DNA from: Laguncularia racemosa
Taxonomy: Eukaryota; Streptophyta; Magnoliopsida; Myrtales; Combretaceae
Assembly (NCBI GenBank): GCA_037954665.1
Contig: JBBMOL010000012.1
Span: forward strand, 7,254,001 to 7,318,000
DNA: 64,000 nt
Reading direction: 5' to 3'
The notes below the pieces were generated by a model. The model had not been told where the DNA came from. It searched no databases and saw only the letters and a program-made list of their open reading frames with translations. Made by a program: the position numbers and the translations under genes. Below are positions 48,685 through 59,941 of the stretch, piece after piece (position 1 is the stretch's first letter; every line of letters begins with the position of its first letter).

Positions 48685-50929
48685 TTACCTAACATGAGGA
48701 TCTAAACTAACGAAGCTTCTACCAAACGGGACAAAGTCGCTAAAGTATTCATCTTCTTTGCTAGACGTCCCGCACGACTCTTATGTTCAACTCCTTGCCT
48801 TTGACCAATCCTCCATGCAAGCCGGTGCCTCAATGTTAATAGGTGATAGTTTTGATCACCATTGGGATAGGATAAAATCTGCTATGCTAAAAGCCTCTTC
48901 AATAGCTATTGTTGATGCGAGAGCAACCAAAACCTGGCGAGCTATTTAAGAGAGAATTGGATACATCTTTTTGTGCCTCCTTCACCCGTCCAAGATGTTG
49001 AAATCCGTGATACTGCTATCACTAAATTCAAAGTGTGTATTGAAGTAATTATCAAGTTCCATGTACTCACTTGACTCAGAATGATGCTGCTTCAACTTTT
49101 GCAGCATCATTCATTGCATGAGGAGGATATGACCATGTGGGGTGGGGGATGGTGAGGGAGTTCTAGAAACTTGATCACCAAATGTAATGAAAAAGTTAGA
49201 ATTTAAATCTTCTGTTACCTAAATCACTCGACATAGTTCTTGTGTGGTAGTAATGGTGTAGGTGTCTTTTGTGTTGGAGAAGGTGTTAACAATGGAGTAA
49301 AACAAATTAAGATAGTCTAATAACATATCTTTTTTACAACATGGATCTAAAACAAAAGCAACAAGATAAATTGCTAGAATTTATCTATAATACCGCAACC
49401 ACTTTGCAGCCATGTCATTAACAGCCACCTAAAGAAAATGGTTGTATTGGGCTTCTAATAACACTGACAGTATGCTTACAACATTTATAAGAAAAAAGTG
49501 AACACTAGCCCGATACACTTAAGAAAATGTTAGCATACACTCATGAAAAACTCTTAAAACATTCAATATTCTACTGCATACATTCTAATTTCTAGGGTGC
49601 AGTGGAATGTCTGGGACATTTATGATAGCAAAAGAACATAATGCATCTTTATAAGGAATTGTACTTTCTAAAAAGTTGATAATTGGAATTCTACTTATGC
49701 TTAACATCCTTTTAAAAAAAATTTTGCATACTGTTTTCAATACAAAATCTCCGCTATACCTTATTTATGGAAGAATGGTCAATTAAAAAACAAACTAGTT
49801 GTCTTATTAAGGATATCTTAAAATCTAAACAATTCATATTATCTTTTATGCAAAGATTTAAAATGTGACAAGCACATCGAATATAGAAAAAAGGTCTCAC
49901 CTAGCATGAGTTGAAATAAAGCTTGAAGTTCATTGATGGATGTTGTGTTAGCAGTTACGTTGTCAAAACCAATTAAAAAAATATTTTTTATCAGACCGCA
50001 TTCACCTAAAATAATACTTATAATATGAAAAATATTTTGTGTCATATGGCGTTCGTTGAAAACCTTTAATGCAATTAGTCTTTTTTATGCCCGCCATGCA
50101 TCATCTATACAATGACATGTAACTCCCATGTATGAATCTTCTTAACATAGATCGGTCCATATATCCACACAAATAGAAACATGCATGTTAAGAGAATTAA
50201 AAAGATCAACTAATTTACGCTTACTGTTATGGTAGAGCTTCACAGTGGTTCATTGTATCATTTTTGGGTCGTAATTACGTGAGCTTGGATTCAACTCTTC
50301 CTACTTGTACTCTAACTGGTGCTCAAAAGATACATGACTCCATGACAGGTTATATTTCGCTAAGTATTCTGTGAGTAGAACCCATTGCCTCTCAGTGAAA
50401 TATTGAAATAGGCCTCCTCTTTGTGATCCATCTCACTAGAAAATTTGTTGTTGCGACTTATCTATGCCAAACTTTGTAGGGTGCTTCAATCACATATGTC
50501 TGTTGAGAGTATCATACCCCTCACCTTTTTTCATGCATAACTTGATTAGTAATAGTTGCAATAAGCATGAGTGCCCCCATCTTTCTCTGTAATTTTATAA
50601 AAATGTTTAGTAAAAATTTCTTATTTAAGTGGTACAGGTGACTTACCTGTTGAGCTAGATGTGCCACATAAGTGGCTCAATATTTCTTCATTTGGCACTT
50701 CCTACACATCATCTTCCCTTTCTCCTTCCACCTCCTCATCGTTGTCCTCTCGTGGTAGCAATTGGCTTTGTCCACTAGAAAGCCTCTAATCAAAGCCTGG
50801 GGATAGCATTATCAAGTTCTCCAATCGTTCGTTGGTGAAGTCATTAATATTATAATCATCCATTTCAAAATATTGTTCAAGTGCATCTTGTACAAATTTC
50901 TCCTTATTACCTTTTTTAAAACGATCCAT
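48685..50929 (-). pseudogene. Second hAT transposase relic (RICESLEEPER-like)
   Basis: The minus strand starts with ATG at 50929 (MDRFKKGNKEKF). It shows a BED-finger region with a lost Cys near 50560-50470 (YDTLNRHM after a frame change), then FQYFTERQWVLL near 50400. A core motif occurs at 50000-49900 (KNIFLIGFDNVTANTTSI), then AVNDMAAKWLRYY near 49410. A clear hAT dimerisation domain lies at 49075-48770 (YMELDNYFNTHFEF, then YPILS, stop, IARQVLVALASTIAIEEAFS). A stop follows at 48685-48687. More than ten stops or frameshifts occur, so it is much older than the hAT at 27796. It belongs to a different hAT branch (no DUF659 features). Confidence 0.75.
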
Positions 50930-51950
50930 CTTAGAAAAACTTGAACTGTGAAAAAAAAACTAGCCATTTTTTTAATTAGGATAAGTAGAAAATACTAATA
51001 TGGGAAGATGACAGTACATAATATATTCAATAATTCTCAATATATATAACAAAAATTATTCAAAAGATATTAAGACTATAGAAGATGACAACATAAAAAA
51101 TAGAAGTTAAGAGCACATAAATTAGAAAATGGGAGCATAGAAAATAAAAGATGACCACAAAAGTGAGTATAAATTTTTTGCATAGAGAATTATGCTTGTA
51201 AAACTGCAGCATGCATTTATAGAATATTCAACAACCTATTTAAATAATTCTACTCATTCGCAATGTTCAAATTCAAAATTTTGAACATTTGCACATTGTA
51301 CCTATGCTATGCCTGCAAGCTTACCACACAAGTGAGATTTATGTATTCAAATTTCTCTTTTTTTCCACCGGTAGCTCTAACTTATTGCTCATTATCTACG
51401 TTCATATAAACCAACACGAATAATTTTTTAAAAATGTGCTCCCATTGTTCAAAACTTTTGTCTACTTCTACTATTTTTATCCCTGTATATGTCTTCTTTA
51501 ATCAAATTTGCTCTTTCATCTCCGACTGATTTTTCTTTTTCTTTCCAAAGCTTACAAAATTGCAGCCATTGAAATTTTTTCCACGATTACACTTTTTCCT
51601 ATTTTCAAATTCCCTAACGTCTGCAGGCTTTCCTCTTTGGCATTTTGTATTTTTTTTTTCCTTGTCCATATACACCAGTTTGGGCCTACTGGTTCAAGAG
51701 GCCCGAACCAGCAAGTTATTCAACGGTTCATAATCCATCAATTCGCCAAATTACACCAAGTAACTCGACCTTCTACCCACAGACCCAACGGTTTGGAACC
51801 GTTGGTGAGCCAGCCTCCCGGGCCGGTTCGGGAAAGGGCCCGAACCGCCCCCTTCTGGTTGTCTGTCCTTTCCTTTCGCGGGGGAAAAACATGCGACTTG
51901 GTCATGTCATACCGCAATGAAATGCTGTGAGGCGGATGCCACTCTAGCGA
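50930..51950. other. Region upstream of SUV3, with a GC-rich inverted-repeat block
   Basis: No gene is seen. At 51680-51860 a GC-rich block carries GGCCCGAACC / GGTTCGGG elements in both orientations, unlike the AT-rich surroundings. Such sequence is found in subterminal regions of some plant hAT elements, and it also sits where the SUV3 promoter should be. Confidence 0.35.
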
Positions 51951-51959
51951 TACTTGTGC

Positions 51960-52195
51960 AGAGTTTTTCACTTTTCCACTTCAAGACACACTCTCTTCTC
52001 TTCCTCCGTAGCTCCTAGGGTTTATCCGTACAATTTTACACCACTCAGTCCCCTCAATTTGTTCTCCTTCTCCCAATTACCCTTCTCTATTTTCTCTCTC
52101 TTTATCCGGTACGTGTTGCAAAGTTTGCGCTTTTAATGTAACATAACCCAAATAATATGGTGCTTTAACCAGAAAATTTCTTTACCATTTTTTCA
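51960..52195 (+). promoter_or_regulatory. Probable SUV3 5' UTR, perhaps with a leader intron
   Basis: The sequence has the CT-rich character of plant 5' leaders (TCTCTTCTCTTCCTCC, CTCCTAGGGTTTATCC). A GTACGTGT donor-like site near 52109 and TTAACCAG near 52170 could bound a short leader intron. No clear TATA box is seen. Confidence 0.35.
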
Positions 52196-54619
52196 ATGGC
52201 TATAGGTCATGTAACTTCAATTCTAAGGAATCATACTTCAAGAAATAACATTTCTAGGTTTAAGTACTTACTTCTATATTATAGATGTTATTATAGTCAG
52301 TTTAATCAATTTGAGGTTTTGTTGCCTCCAATTTGCAAACCAAGTAAGGTTTTTGGTGTATCAAGTTTCAATTTCTTTCCATGTCCTAGAAGTCTTGGAA
52401 GTTATGTTGGGTTTCAAGTAAGACATTGTTCTTCTTTGCGTGAGAATCAGGATGGGGTTGGTGAAGTTTTGAAACAGTCTGACGATGGTGTGGAAAGATA
52501 CGGACTTGATGAGGTTGTTGGTAATTCTGCACATAGTGACAGTCAAGATTGTTTGGATGAGGAGGGAGACGGGTTTGGTTTGATTGGTGATAGGGCAGGT
52601 GTATTAGATGAAAATAATGTGTACGAGGATGAGCCCGGTATCCGGCCGGATACTATCAATAGTGGTGGAGATGGATACTTGGCTAAAAATGTAAATTATC
52701 AGCATGTTGGCTCCCGGAATCCTGCGGAATTATACAAGGAAATTTGTAATTCCTGGAATCACGTGAAACTTTTGCAGGATGATTGGGAGTCTCTTCACGA
52801 GATATTTCATCACTTTGCAAAATCGGGATGGGCGGCAAATCAGGCACTTGCAATTTACATTGGTAAGTCATTTTTCCCGACTGCATGTTCCAAGTTCCGT
52901 AATTTTATCTTCAAGCGACGTCCTGAAGATGTTATCATGTACCTTTTGTCCCTTGGCCCATCTGAGGATGCTGTTAAGTTCTTGTTTCCTGTATTTGTTG
53001 AGTTTTGTCTTGAAGAGTGTACTGATGAGATTAAGCGATTCCGGAGTATGATTGAATCAGCAGACCTGACAAAGCCTCACACTTGGTTCCTCTTTGCAAG
53101 AGCCATGAAACGGAAGATAATTTACCATTGTGGTCCCACAAACAGTGGTAAAACTTACAATGCTTTGCAACGGTTTATGGAAGCAAAGAAGGGAATCTAT
53201 TGTAGTCCTCTTAGGCTGTTGGCAATGGAAGTTTTTGATAAGGTGAATGCTCTAGGGGTTTATTGTAGTCTTCACACTGGACAAGAAAAAAAGAATGTCC
53301 CTTTTGCTAACCATGTTGCTTGTACTGTGGAAATGGCAAGAACAGATGAATTATACGATGTGGCAGTTATTGATGAAATTCAAATGATGTGTGACCCATG
53401 TCGAGGTTATGCATGGACCAGAGCATTGCTTGGACTTATGGCAGACGAGATACATTTATGTGGGGATCCAAGTGTATTAAACATTGTTAGAAAAATATGC
53501 TCAGACACTGGAGATGAGTTGCGTGAGTTTCATTACGAGAGATTCAAGCCATTGGTGGTTGAAGAAAAGACCTTGTTAGGTGATCTTCGCAACATTTGCT
53601 CTGGAGATTGTGTTGTTGCCTTCTCTCGGAGGGAGATATTCGAGGTTAAATTAGCAATTGAGAAACACACTAATCACCGCTGTTGTGTTATTTATGGTGC
53701 CTTGCCACCTGAGACTCGAAGGCAGCAAGCAAAGTTATTTAACGATCAAGATAGTGAATATGATGTGTTGGTTGCTAGTGATGCTGTGGGAATGGGTTTG
53801 AATCTTAATATCAGAAGAGTTGTGTTTTACGGCCTCTCAAAATACAATGGTGACAAGGTTGTGCCAGTTCCTGCATCACAGGTCAAGCAGATTGCTGGAA
53901 GAGCTGGCAGGAGAGGAAGCATATATCCGGATGGGCTCACTACAACCCTAAATCATGAAGATTTAGGTTACCTTATTGAGTGCTTAAAGCAACCTTTTGA
54001 TGAAGTTACCAAAGTTGGTCTTTTTCCATTCTTTGAGCAGGTTGAGCTGTTTGCTGGGCAATTCTCAAATGTTACCTTCAGCAATCTACTCGAGAAGTTT
54101 GGAGAAAATTGTCGCCTGGATGGCTCATACTTCTTGTGCCGACACGATCACATAAAGAAGGTTGCAAACATGTTAGAGAAGGTTCAGGGTCTGTCTTTAG
54201 AGGATCGTTTCAACTTCTGTTTTGCACCTGTTAATGTTAGGGACCCAAAAGCTATGTATCATCTTTTGAAGTTCGCTTCAGCTTTCAGTCAGAACTTGCC
54301 TGTTAACATAGCCATGGGAATGCCAAAGGGTTCTGCCCGAAATGATGCAGAACTCTTGGATCTTGAGACAAGGCATCAAGTGGTTTCTATGTATCTGTGG
54401 TTATCTAACCATTTTGAAGAAGAGACTTTTCCATATGTGAAGAAAGCTGAGGCAATGGCAACAAGTATTGCTGAGTTGTTGGGTCAATCTCTAACAAAAG
54501 TTAATTGGAAACCTGATCCACCAAGGCAAGCTGGGAAAGCAAATCATAAACAGAAACCAGAAAAAGAGGAAAAGGGCTATGATAGACCAAAGGCCCTTGC
54601 CAAGCTACTTGATAAGTAA
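52196..54619 (+). CDS. SUV3: Mitochondrial ATP-dependent RNA helicase SUV3-like
   Basis: This is an intact 807-residue, single-exon frame and the only complete host gene here. SUV3 is a Ski2-like DExH RNA helicase that unwinds structured RNA in mitochondria for turnover and maturation of transcripts. The first 36 residues are basic and lack acidic residues, as in a mitochondrial presequence. An acidic, poorly conserved linker (about 75-160) follows. The helicase core holds Walker A GPTNSGKT (313-320), the family-typical DEIQ box (393-396) and motif [12 protein letters not shown] (565-574). The SUV3 C-terminal domain is near 720-740 ([15 protein letters not shown]) and a lysine-rich tail ends the protein. 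The start is the first ATG of the frame and gives the targeting peptide. Arabidopsis has two SUV3-type genes; this one's long N-terminus resembles the longer paralogue. Confidence 0.95.
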   Translation: MAIGHVTSILRNHTSRNNISRFKYLLLYYRCYYSQFNQFEVLLPPICKPSKVFGVSSFNFFPCPRSLGSYVGFQVRHCSSLRENQDGVGEVLKQSDDGVERYGLDEVVGNSAHSDSQDCLDEEGDGFGLIGDRAGVLDENNVYEDEPGIRPDTINSGGDGYLAKNVNYQHVGSRNPAELYKEICNSWNHVKLLQDDWESLHEIFHHFAKSGWAANQALAIYIGKSFFPTACSKFRNFIFKRRPEDVIMYLLSLGPSEDAVKFLFPVFVEFCLEECTDEIKRFRSMIESADLTKPHTWFLFARAMKRKIIYHCGPTNSGKTYNALQRFMEAKKGIYCSPLRLLAMEVFDKVNALGVYCSLHTGQEKKNVPFANHVACTVEMARTDELYDVAVIDEIQMMCDPCRGYAWTRALLGLMADEIHLCGDPSVLNIVRKICSDTGDELREFHYERFKPLVVEEKTLLGDLRNICSGDCVVAFSRREIFEVKLAIEKHTNHRCCVIYGALPPETRRQQAKLFNDQDSEYDVLVASDAVGMGLNLNIRRVVFYGLSKYNGDKVVPVPASQVKQIAGRAGRRGSIYPDGLTTTLNHEDLGYLIECLKQPFDEVTKVGLFPFFEQVELFAGQFSNVTFSNLLEKFGENCRLDGSYFLCRHDHIKKVANMLEKVQGLSLEDRFNFCFAPVNVRDPKAMYHLLKFASAFSQNLPVNIAMGMPKGSARNDAELLDLETRHQVVSMYLWLSNHFEEETFPYVKKAEAMATSIAELLGQSLTKVNWKPDPPRQAGKANHKQKPEKEEKGYDRPKALAKLLDK

Positions 54620-54875
54620 GTCTTTTATGGATGTTTCTCAATAATCCTTTATACACTGAGTGCGAAGGTACAAATATCTCATTTGTAGCAGCTGAATGTA
54701 CCTTGGTTTTTGTCATTCTATATATCGAGCTATGCTTTTATATGTTTTATGTTTAACTTCAGGTTGATGCTTGTTTGTTTATTACTGATTGTGCATCCTA
54801 TGCTACTATTAGATTTCCACCTTTTTAGGCCTTTTTTGGGGCAATTGTGAATTTACTTATGCATGTGTTACACGC
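54620..54875 (+). other. SUV3 3' flank / probable 3' UTR
   Basis: AT-rich, with no coding frame and no perfect AATAAA. Plant polyadenylation signals are loose, so the end of the transcript cannot be placed. Chromoviral sequence begins at about 54876. Confidence 0.4.
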
Positions 54876-54989
54876 AAGGTCTCGCGTTCTCAAAATAGGA
54901 TAGTGCCCTTGGACCAAGTACATTCCAGGAGGAAGCCGCACAAGAAGAGTGGGTGAACGGGGCTGCGCTAGGCCGAGGAATGAGGGTGA
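54876..54989 (+). mobile_element. Truncated end of a second chromovirus copy, upstream of the 5' LTR
   Basis: About 114 bp match the internal end at about 62462-62573 (GGTCTCGC.TTCTCAAAATAGG, CCAGGAGGAAGCCGCA, and the purine tract GAGGGTGA) and run directly into the 5' LTR. The arrangement is internal-end, LTR, internal, LTR, so a neighbouring copy once shared this LTR. Confidence 0.8.
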
Positions 54990-55406
54990 TGTGTCCGGCT
55001 GATCCTGCTGTTTAGTAATATCTTAGTTGTTTATTTCTTTTTCTAAGTGTAACATGTCCAGCTGAATGTTATGTGTACACGTGTCCAGCTGGATGTATCT
55101 GTCCCAGTTGTTTGTAACTTTTCAGTAAGTTCAGATGGCATGGAGAAGAGGCAGTTAGGGGGGAAACCAGCTGCCAATGTGTACAAAAAAAAAGAATAGA
55201 ATTGAAGGAGAAAGGGCATGCTTAATATTTTTCCCAAATTCTTTTGTTAACTTAGAAAATATCAAGATCGTTGGGTTCTCTCTAACAAGCTCAAATCCAT
55301 TTAGCAAACATGGATAAACAAGGAAGAAAAACCTCAAAACCCACCATGGAACACGACCTAATCATAGACCTGAAGGACGAAGGAAGTAAGGGACGATCTT
55401 GTAACA
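54990..55406 (+). repeat. Chromovirus 5' LTR, with internal deletion
   Basis: It matches the 3' LTR but lacks the 97 bases corresponding to 62720-62816, the deletion point lying after AGTTCAGAT. Small insertions elsewhere make the net difference 87 bp. Confidence 0.88.
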
Positions 55407-55409
55407 AAG

Positions 55410-55422
55410 TGGTATCAGAGCC
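55410..55422 (+). other. Chromovirus primer binding site
   Basis: TGGTATCAGAGCC, a perfect match to the complement of the initiator tRNA-Met 3' end, lies three bases after the 5' LTR. Confidence 0.92.
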
Positions 55423-55426
55423 AGAC

Positions 55427-56390
55427 ATGTCGGACGACTTCAAGCGACTCTAGCAACAATTTGAGAATTTCCTCGATATGTACAAGGCCGACCGAGCCCA
55501 AGTTGAGGAGCTGTTAGTACAGTTGGCGAGCCTCTCTAGGGAGGTGTCAGCGTGGAAGGGGAAGTTGAGAGAGCCAAAGGAGGCGAGCAGGGGCAGCTCA
55601 TCCAAGGACCACGCCTCAGGAGGCTTAGCAGCATGTGGGAAAGATGAGAGGAGGGTAGTGGTGCCAAAGTACACCTGCCTTGATTTCCCAAGGTTCGATG
55701 GCAAGTCTAACCCAATTGGATGGTTGAGTAGATGCGAGCTTTTCTTCAAGCACCAATGCATGCCGGAAGGGGATTGGGTGAAATTAGCCGCTTATCACTT
55801 GGAAGGGGAGGCTCAACTGTGGTTCCACAAGATGAAACGGGACTAGCCTAAAATTTCTTGGGAAGACTTCAAAGTTATCTATCATTCTCAGTTTGGGCCT
55901 CCGTTGAGGAGCAACCCGTTGGGAGAACTAGCTAAACTGCGCCAGGTGGGGTCCATGGAAGAATATCAACAGCGGTTCACCCAGGTTTCAGCCTAAACAC
56001 CCTCTTTGACGTTGGAACAGGAGGTGGCTTTGTTTATCAGCTGCTTAAAGGAATCCATTTCTGTGGACATCTTAATTCAGAACCCCAGCGACATGATCCA
56101 AGCCATAGCATCGACATGACTATATGAAAGGAGGAGTGCAGCTCTGTAGGCAAAGGCGAAGGCACAGAGGAGAAGGGTCGGCTCGGTGGTCGAAGGGGAA
56201 GTGCCTCAAAAAAAAAATTCCGGCAAACCCCAACCCTTTTCTATAGGGCATCAGTGTAAAAGGTTGTTTTGGCTGGAGCATGCCAAAGAAAGTTAGTGGG
56301 ATTGGGAGGAAGAGACAGAAGAAGGGGTTGAGCAGGAGGAGGAAGAGCCAACGGCGATGTCCCTTCAAGCCATGATTGGCTTGTGTAAGC
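55427..56390 (+). pseudogene. Chromovirus gag relic
   Basis: The ATG at 55427 lies five bases after the primer site (MSDDFKRL), with a TAG at 55451 and the frame open again at 55478-55846. The capsid domain shows CLDFPRFDGKSNPIGWLSRCE and LEGEAQLWFHKMKRD. It is then interrupted by a stop at 55844, continuing to about 56150 as FKVIYHSQFGP..LAKLRQ. No zinc knuckle is recognisable, as is usual for some plant chromoviruses. Confidence 0.85.
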
Positions 56391-56720
56391 CCTAAGCGAT
56401 GAAGCTATGGGGTAGAATTGGGGAGCATGAAGTTGTCGTGCTAGTTGATTCGAGGAGTACACACAGCTTTGTGGATGTGGGAGAGGCCCAATGGTTGAAG
56501 CCAAAGGTGGAGCCACGATAGGATATCAAAGTGCTAGTGGCAAATGGGGAAAGCGTGCGAAGTGGAGGTAGCTGCAAGGGGGTTAAACTATTCCTGGCAA
56601 GTCATCCATTTGAAGTGGATTTATATACATTACCCTTGTGTGGAATAGATGCAGTCTTGGGGGTGAGTTGGTTGAAGTCCCTAGGGGCAATTGACTAGGA
56701 TTTCTGTGATATGAGGATGA
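56391..56720 (+). pseudogene. Chromovirus protease relic
   Basis: The active site near 56441-56460 reads VLVDSRSTHSFVD, with the Gly of the DSG triad changed to Arg. It is followed by DAVLGVSWLKSLG near 56650, the usual end of this retropepsin. Stops occur near 56519 and 56697. Confidence 0.8.
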
Positions 56721-58300
56721 GATTCCATATGAATGGTAGAGATATTGAACTGAAGGACCTCTTAGAGCGTGGAAGGGATGGTGCCTCCATAGCCATGTGG
56801 GAAGCGGAGAAAAGCCACGAGTTGTGTATGTTGTTAGCTGAGTTTAGGCTGATCTTCCAACCCTTACAAGGACTCCCACCGGTCAAACCTTGTGACCATA
56901 AGATCCCCCTGCAACCCGGGACTACACTGGTCATGGTGAGGCCATATAGACACCCGCACCAATAGAAGGATGAGATAGAAAGACAATGTGAGGAGATGTT
57001 GAACCAAGGTATCATTCGGGTAAGCCAATCCCCCTTTTCTTCCCTCGTATTACTTGTACGGAAGGTTAACCTCAGCTGGAGGTTTTGTGTGGATTATCAA
57101 GCGCTGAATGACAAGACTATCAAGGATAAATTCCCCATTCCAATCATAGAAGAACTATTGGAAGAATTGAATGGGGCCAAGTACTTCTCCAAGTTAGATT
57201 TAGCCTCCGGATATCATCAAGCGTGCATGCACCCGACTAATGTGGAGAAGATAGCTTTCCACACACATCATGGGCACTTTAAGTTCCTCGTCATGCCTTT
57301 CGGACTCACCAATGCCTTGTTGACCTTCCAAGCCTTGATGAATACGGTTTTCAGGGAGGTGTTGCGCAAGTTTGTACTAGTTTTCTTCAACGACATCTTA
57401 GTCTACAACAACACCTAGACTGAACATTTGTAGCACTTGAGAAAGGTGTTTATGCTCTTACAAGCACACCAATTATACTTGAAGAAGAGTAAGTGTGTGT
57501 TCACCCAAGAGCAAGTGGCGTATATGGGTCACGTCATTTCATGTGATGGAGTGAGAGCAGATTCGGGAAAGATAGAGGCTATGTTGAATTGGGTCAGACC
57601 CATGTCCATCAAAGCCTTGCGAGGGTTCCTTGGATTGACGGGATACTATAGGCGATTTGTGGTTGGGTATCGAAGGATGGCGGAACCATTGACGAAGATG
57701 CTTCGCAAGAACAGTTTCCACTAGACCCCTAAAGCTAAAGGTGGCATTCAAAAAGCTGAAAACAGCCATGACAGAAGCTCCCGTCTTAGCCCTTCCAAAC
57801 TTCTCCCAACTATTCATAGTGAAATGTGATGCATCGAAGGGGGGAATTGGTGCGGTCCTCTAACAGCAAGGGCATCCAATCTCCTATTTCAGCCGCCCCT
57901 TCACAAAACAACGCCTGAAGCTAGCGGCTTACAAAAAGGAGCTGATTGGGTTATCCAAGGCCATACGACATTGGAGGCCGTACTTATGGGGAAGACGATT
58001 TTTAGTAAGGACCGATCATTACAGCCTAAAATATCTATTGGAACAGCAGGTGACAACTTTGCCACAGCAACATTGGATTAGTAAGTTGTTAGGGTTTTAT
58101 TTCAAGATCGAGTATAGAGCTAGCCGAGAAAACAAGGTGGCTGACACACTTTCCAGGAAGGAAGACGTTGCCAGCTGTCTAGTAGCCATCTCTTGCCCTC
58201 AGTTACAGCTGTTCAATCAAATCTGGGAAGAAAACCAGCAAAATCAAGAGCTGCAAGAGCTGAAGGCACAGGTAGAGTTGGGTAAACTCAGGCAATAATG
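56721..58300 (+). pseudogene. Chromovirus RT and RNase H relic
   Basis: RT motifs: [46 protein letters not shown], then a catalytic box at 57383-57394 reading FFND where FFDD is expected, so one catalytic Asp is Asn. Connection YMGHVISCDGV and RGFLGLTGYYRRFV follow. RNase H runs at 57720-58170 in several frames, ending FKIEYRASRENKVADTLSRK. Stops at 56963, 57416 and 57722. Confidence 0.9.
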
Positions 58301-58304
58301 GGCA

Positions 58305-58557
58305 GTGAAGAACGGGCTGTTGTTTTTCAAGCAGAAGATCTATTTGCTTCCTAACTCAGCCCTATGTTCAGTCATCATAGAGGCACTTCACTGCCCGTTC
58401 CATGAAGGATACTGGAAAACCCTCCACAGAATCACGGGGGACTTTTATTGGAAAGGGCTCAAACAACTAGTGAAACAGTTTGTCCGCGCTTGCGAGGTTT
58501 GCCAACGGAGTAAGACTCAGCTGCTAAAGTCAGCAGAACTCTTGCAACCCTTACAAC
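58305..58557 (+). pseudogene. Chromovirus integrase, zinc-binding part
   Basis: HHCC zinc finger: HCPFHEGYWKTLHRITGDFY...CEVCQRSK at about 58389-58515, followed by LLQPL. The domain then breaks at the hAT derivative (duplication CTTACAAC at 58550-58557). Confidence 0.85.
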
Positions 58558-59933
58558 TATGGTTGTTAAAATCGCGATTTTACGTAGAATCGCTAAGGGG
58601 TCCGTAGAATCGGAACGTAGAAACGTAAGTTTCTACAACTTATGTAAAATAACTTTTAAATATTATAAATTTACTTACAATAGTCATTAAAAAATATAAT
58701 GAATAATAGAAATAAGGAAATTAAGTATTTATTTTAGCCATAAATTGCAAATTTGCAATAAAAGTCATAATATAGATAATTGAGCATAAGTTGTATAATA
58801 TAGATATTTTATTTCTAAAATGATAAATCATGTATAAAACAAGTTTCACCTAGTTCTATATACAAAAGCTAAAAAATAATAGATAAAATTTAAAAATCAA
58901 TTGTGACTTTAAGAAATTACTAATAAATAAAAATTGATAATGAAGATATATCATTAGAAAGGAGTAATATTAAAAAATGACCAAAAATACATCATAAAGA
59001 AGATACTATAACAAGAAAAACCTTCAAAATTATATATTACTAGGTAAATTTTTGCACTATTCGTGATTATTAATTCAAAATATATTTACTTAACAATATC
59101 TCTCATTTACTTAACTATGAGAATGATATATTGAAAAGATAGAAATATAAATACATTTATACCTTTCCTATAAAATTAAAAATCTAAAAAATTCTTATAA
59201 AATTAAAGTTATATACAATTTATTTTATTTACTATTAAAAAAATATTAATTAAAATAGGGAAAGTTGCAGCAATCAAACACGAGTGCTTTAATACGAACA
59301 TGATCACAAATAGGAACAAGAAGACTAACAATTGACGAACACAAAGACTTCAATGCAATGTAACACATTGATAAGAGAGGAGTGATGACCGACGAACATG
59401 TTGAGGTATGACTCATACTCCCCTACAACAAGAAAGCACGTGGGTCCCGCTCCACGCTGAGCAGGCGGGGGTCCGGGGAAGCTGCCCCGGCGGGGGTTTC
59501 AAGGGGGCAGCGCCTCTTGGACGCTAGAGGGCTTTTAACAATTAAGCCCATAGTTGTTTATTAAAAGTTTGGGCTTGGATAAGAAAACACGAAGAAAAAT
59601 GCTTTTTGGAATGAACAGGGGAAGAGCACGACTGGGTAATTAAATTGCACGGCCGTGTTTTGAGCTTGGAAAATCCACAGAAGCACACACAGTTGAGTAC
59701 ACGGTTTGAGACACGTCCGTGTGTTATTTGCGTGAAAGCCTGTAGTTGTAAATATTTGTGGAATCGGTTGAAATGGATAGAAGCGCGATTTTGAACGATT
59801 TTACTATTCAAAATCGCGATTTTGTTACAATTTTGCTTCTCTTCGATTTTATGTGCGAGTTAATTAAAAATATATATACAAACTCATAAAATCGTTGAAT
59901 CGTACGAGTTAAATCGCGATTTTGACAACAATG
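58558..59933 (-). mobile_element. Non-autonomous hAT, deletion derivative of the 27796 family
   Basis: This 1376-bp element has termini TATGGTTGTTAAAATCGC and (inward from the right) CATTGTTGTCAAAATCGC, and a perfect 8-bp duplication CTTACAAC (58550-58557, 59934-59941). Its right-hand about 180 bp, reversed, match the left end of the full-length hAT. Its left-hand about 200 bp match that hAT's right end. It is therefore an inverted, internally deleted relative. It encodes no transposase. The middle holds sequence absent from the large copy. Confidence 0.9.
59440..59730. repeat. GC-rich block and CACGGCCGTG half-sites inside the hAT derivative
   Basis: 59455-59530 is strongly GC-rich with GGGGTCCGGGG..CCCCGGCGGGG inverted elements. 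At 59625-59725 there is one full GCACGGCCGTGT palindrome, GACACGTCCGTGTG and a CCACAGAAGCACACACAG spacer resembling the copia and Athila modules. Neither part occurs in the full-length hAT. Confidence 0.7.
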
Positions 59934-59941
59934 CTTACAAC

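Noticed and set aside
48758..48949. Plus-strand open frame of 63 codons with good amino-acid composition
   Set aside because: The minus strand over the same bases reads as a hAT dimerisation domain with motifs in order, so the plus frame is its shadow.
52361..53051. Additional frames inside the SUV3 gene on both strands
   Set aside because: They are shadows of the intact 807-codon helicase.
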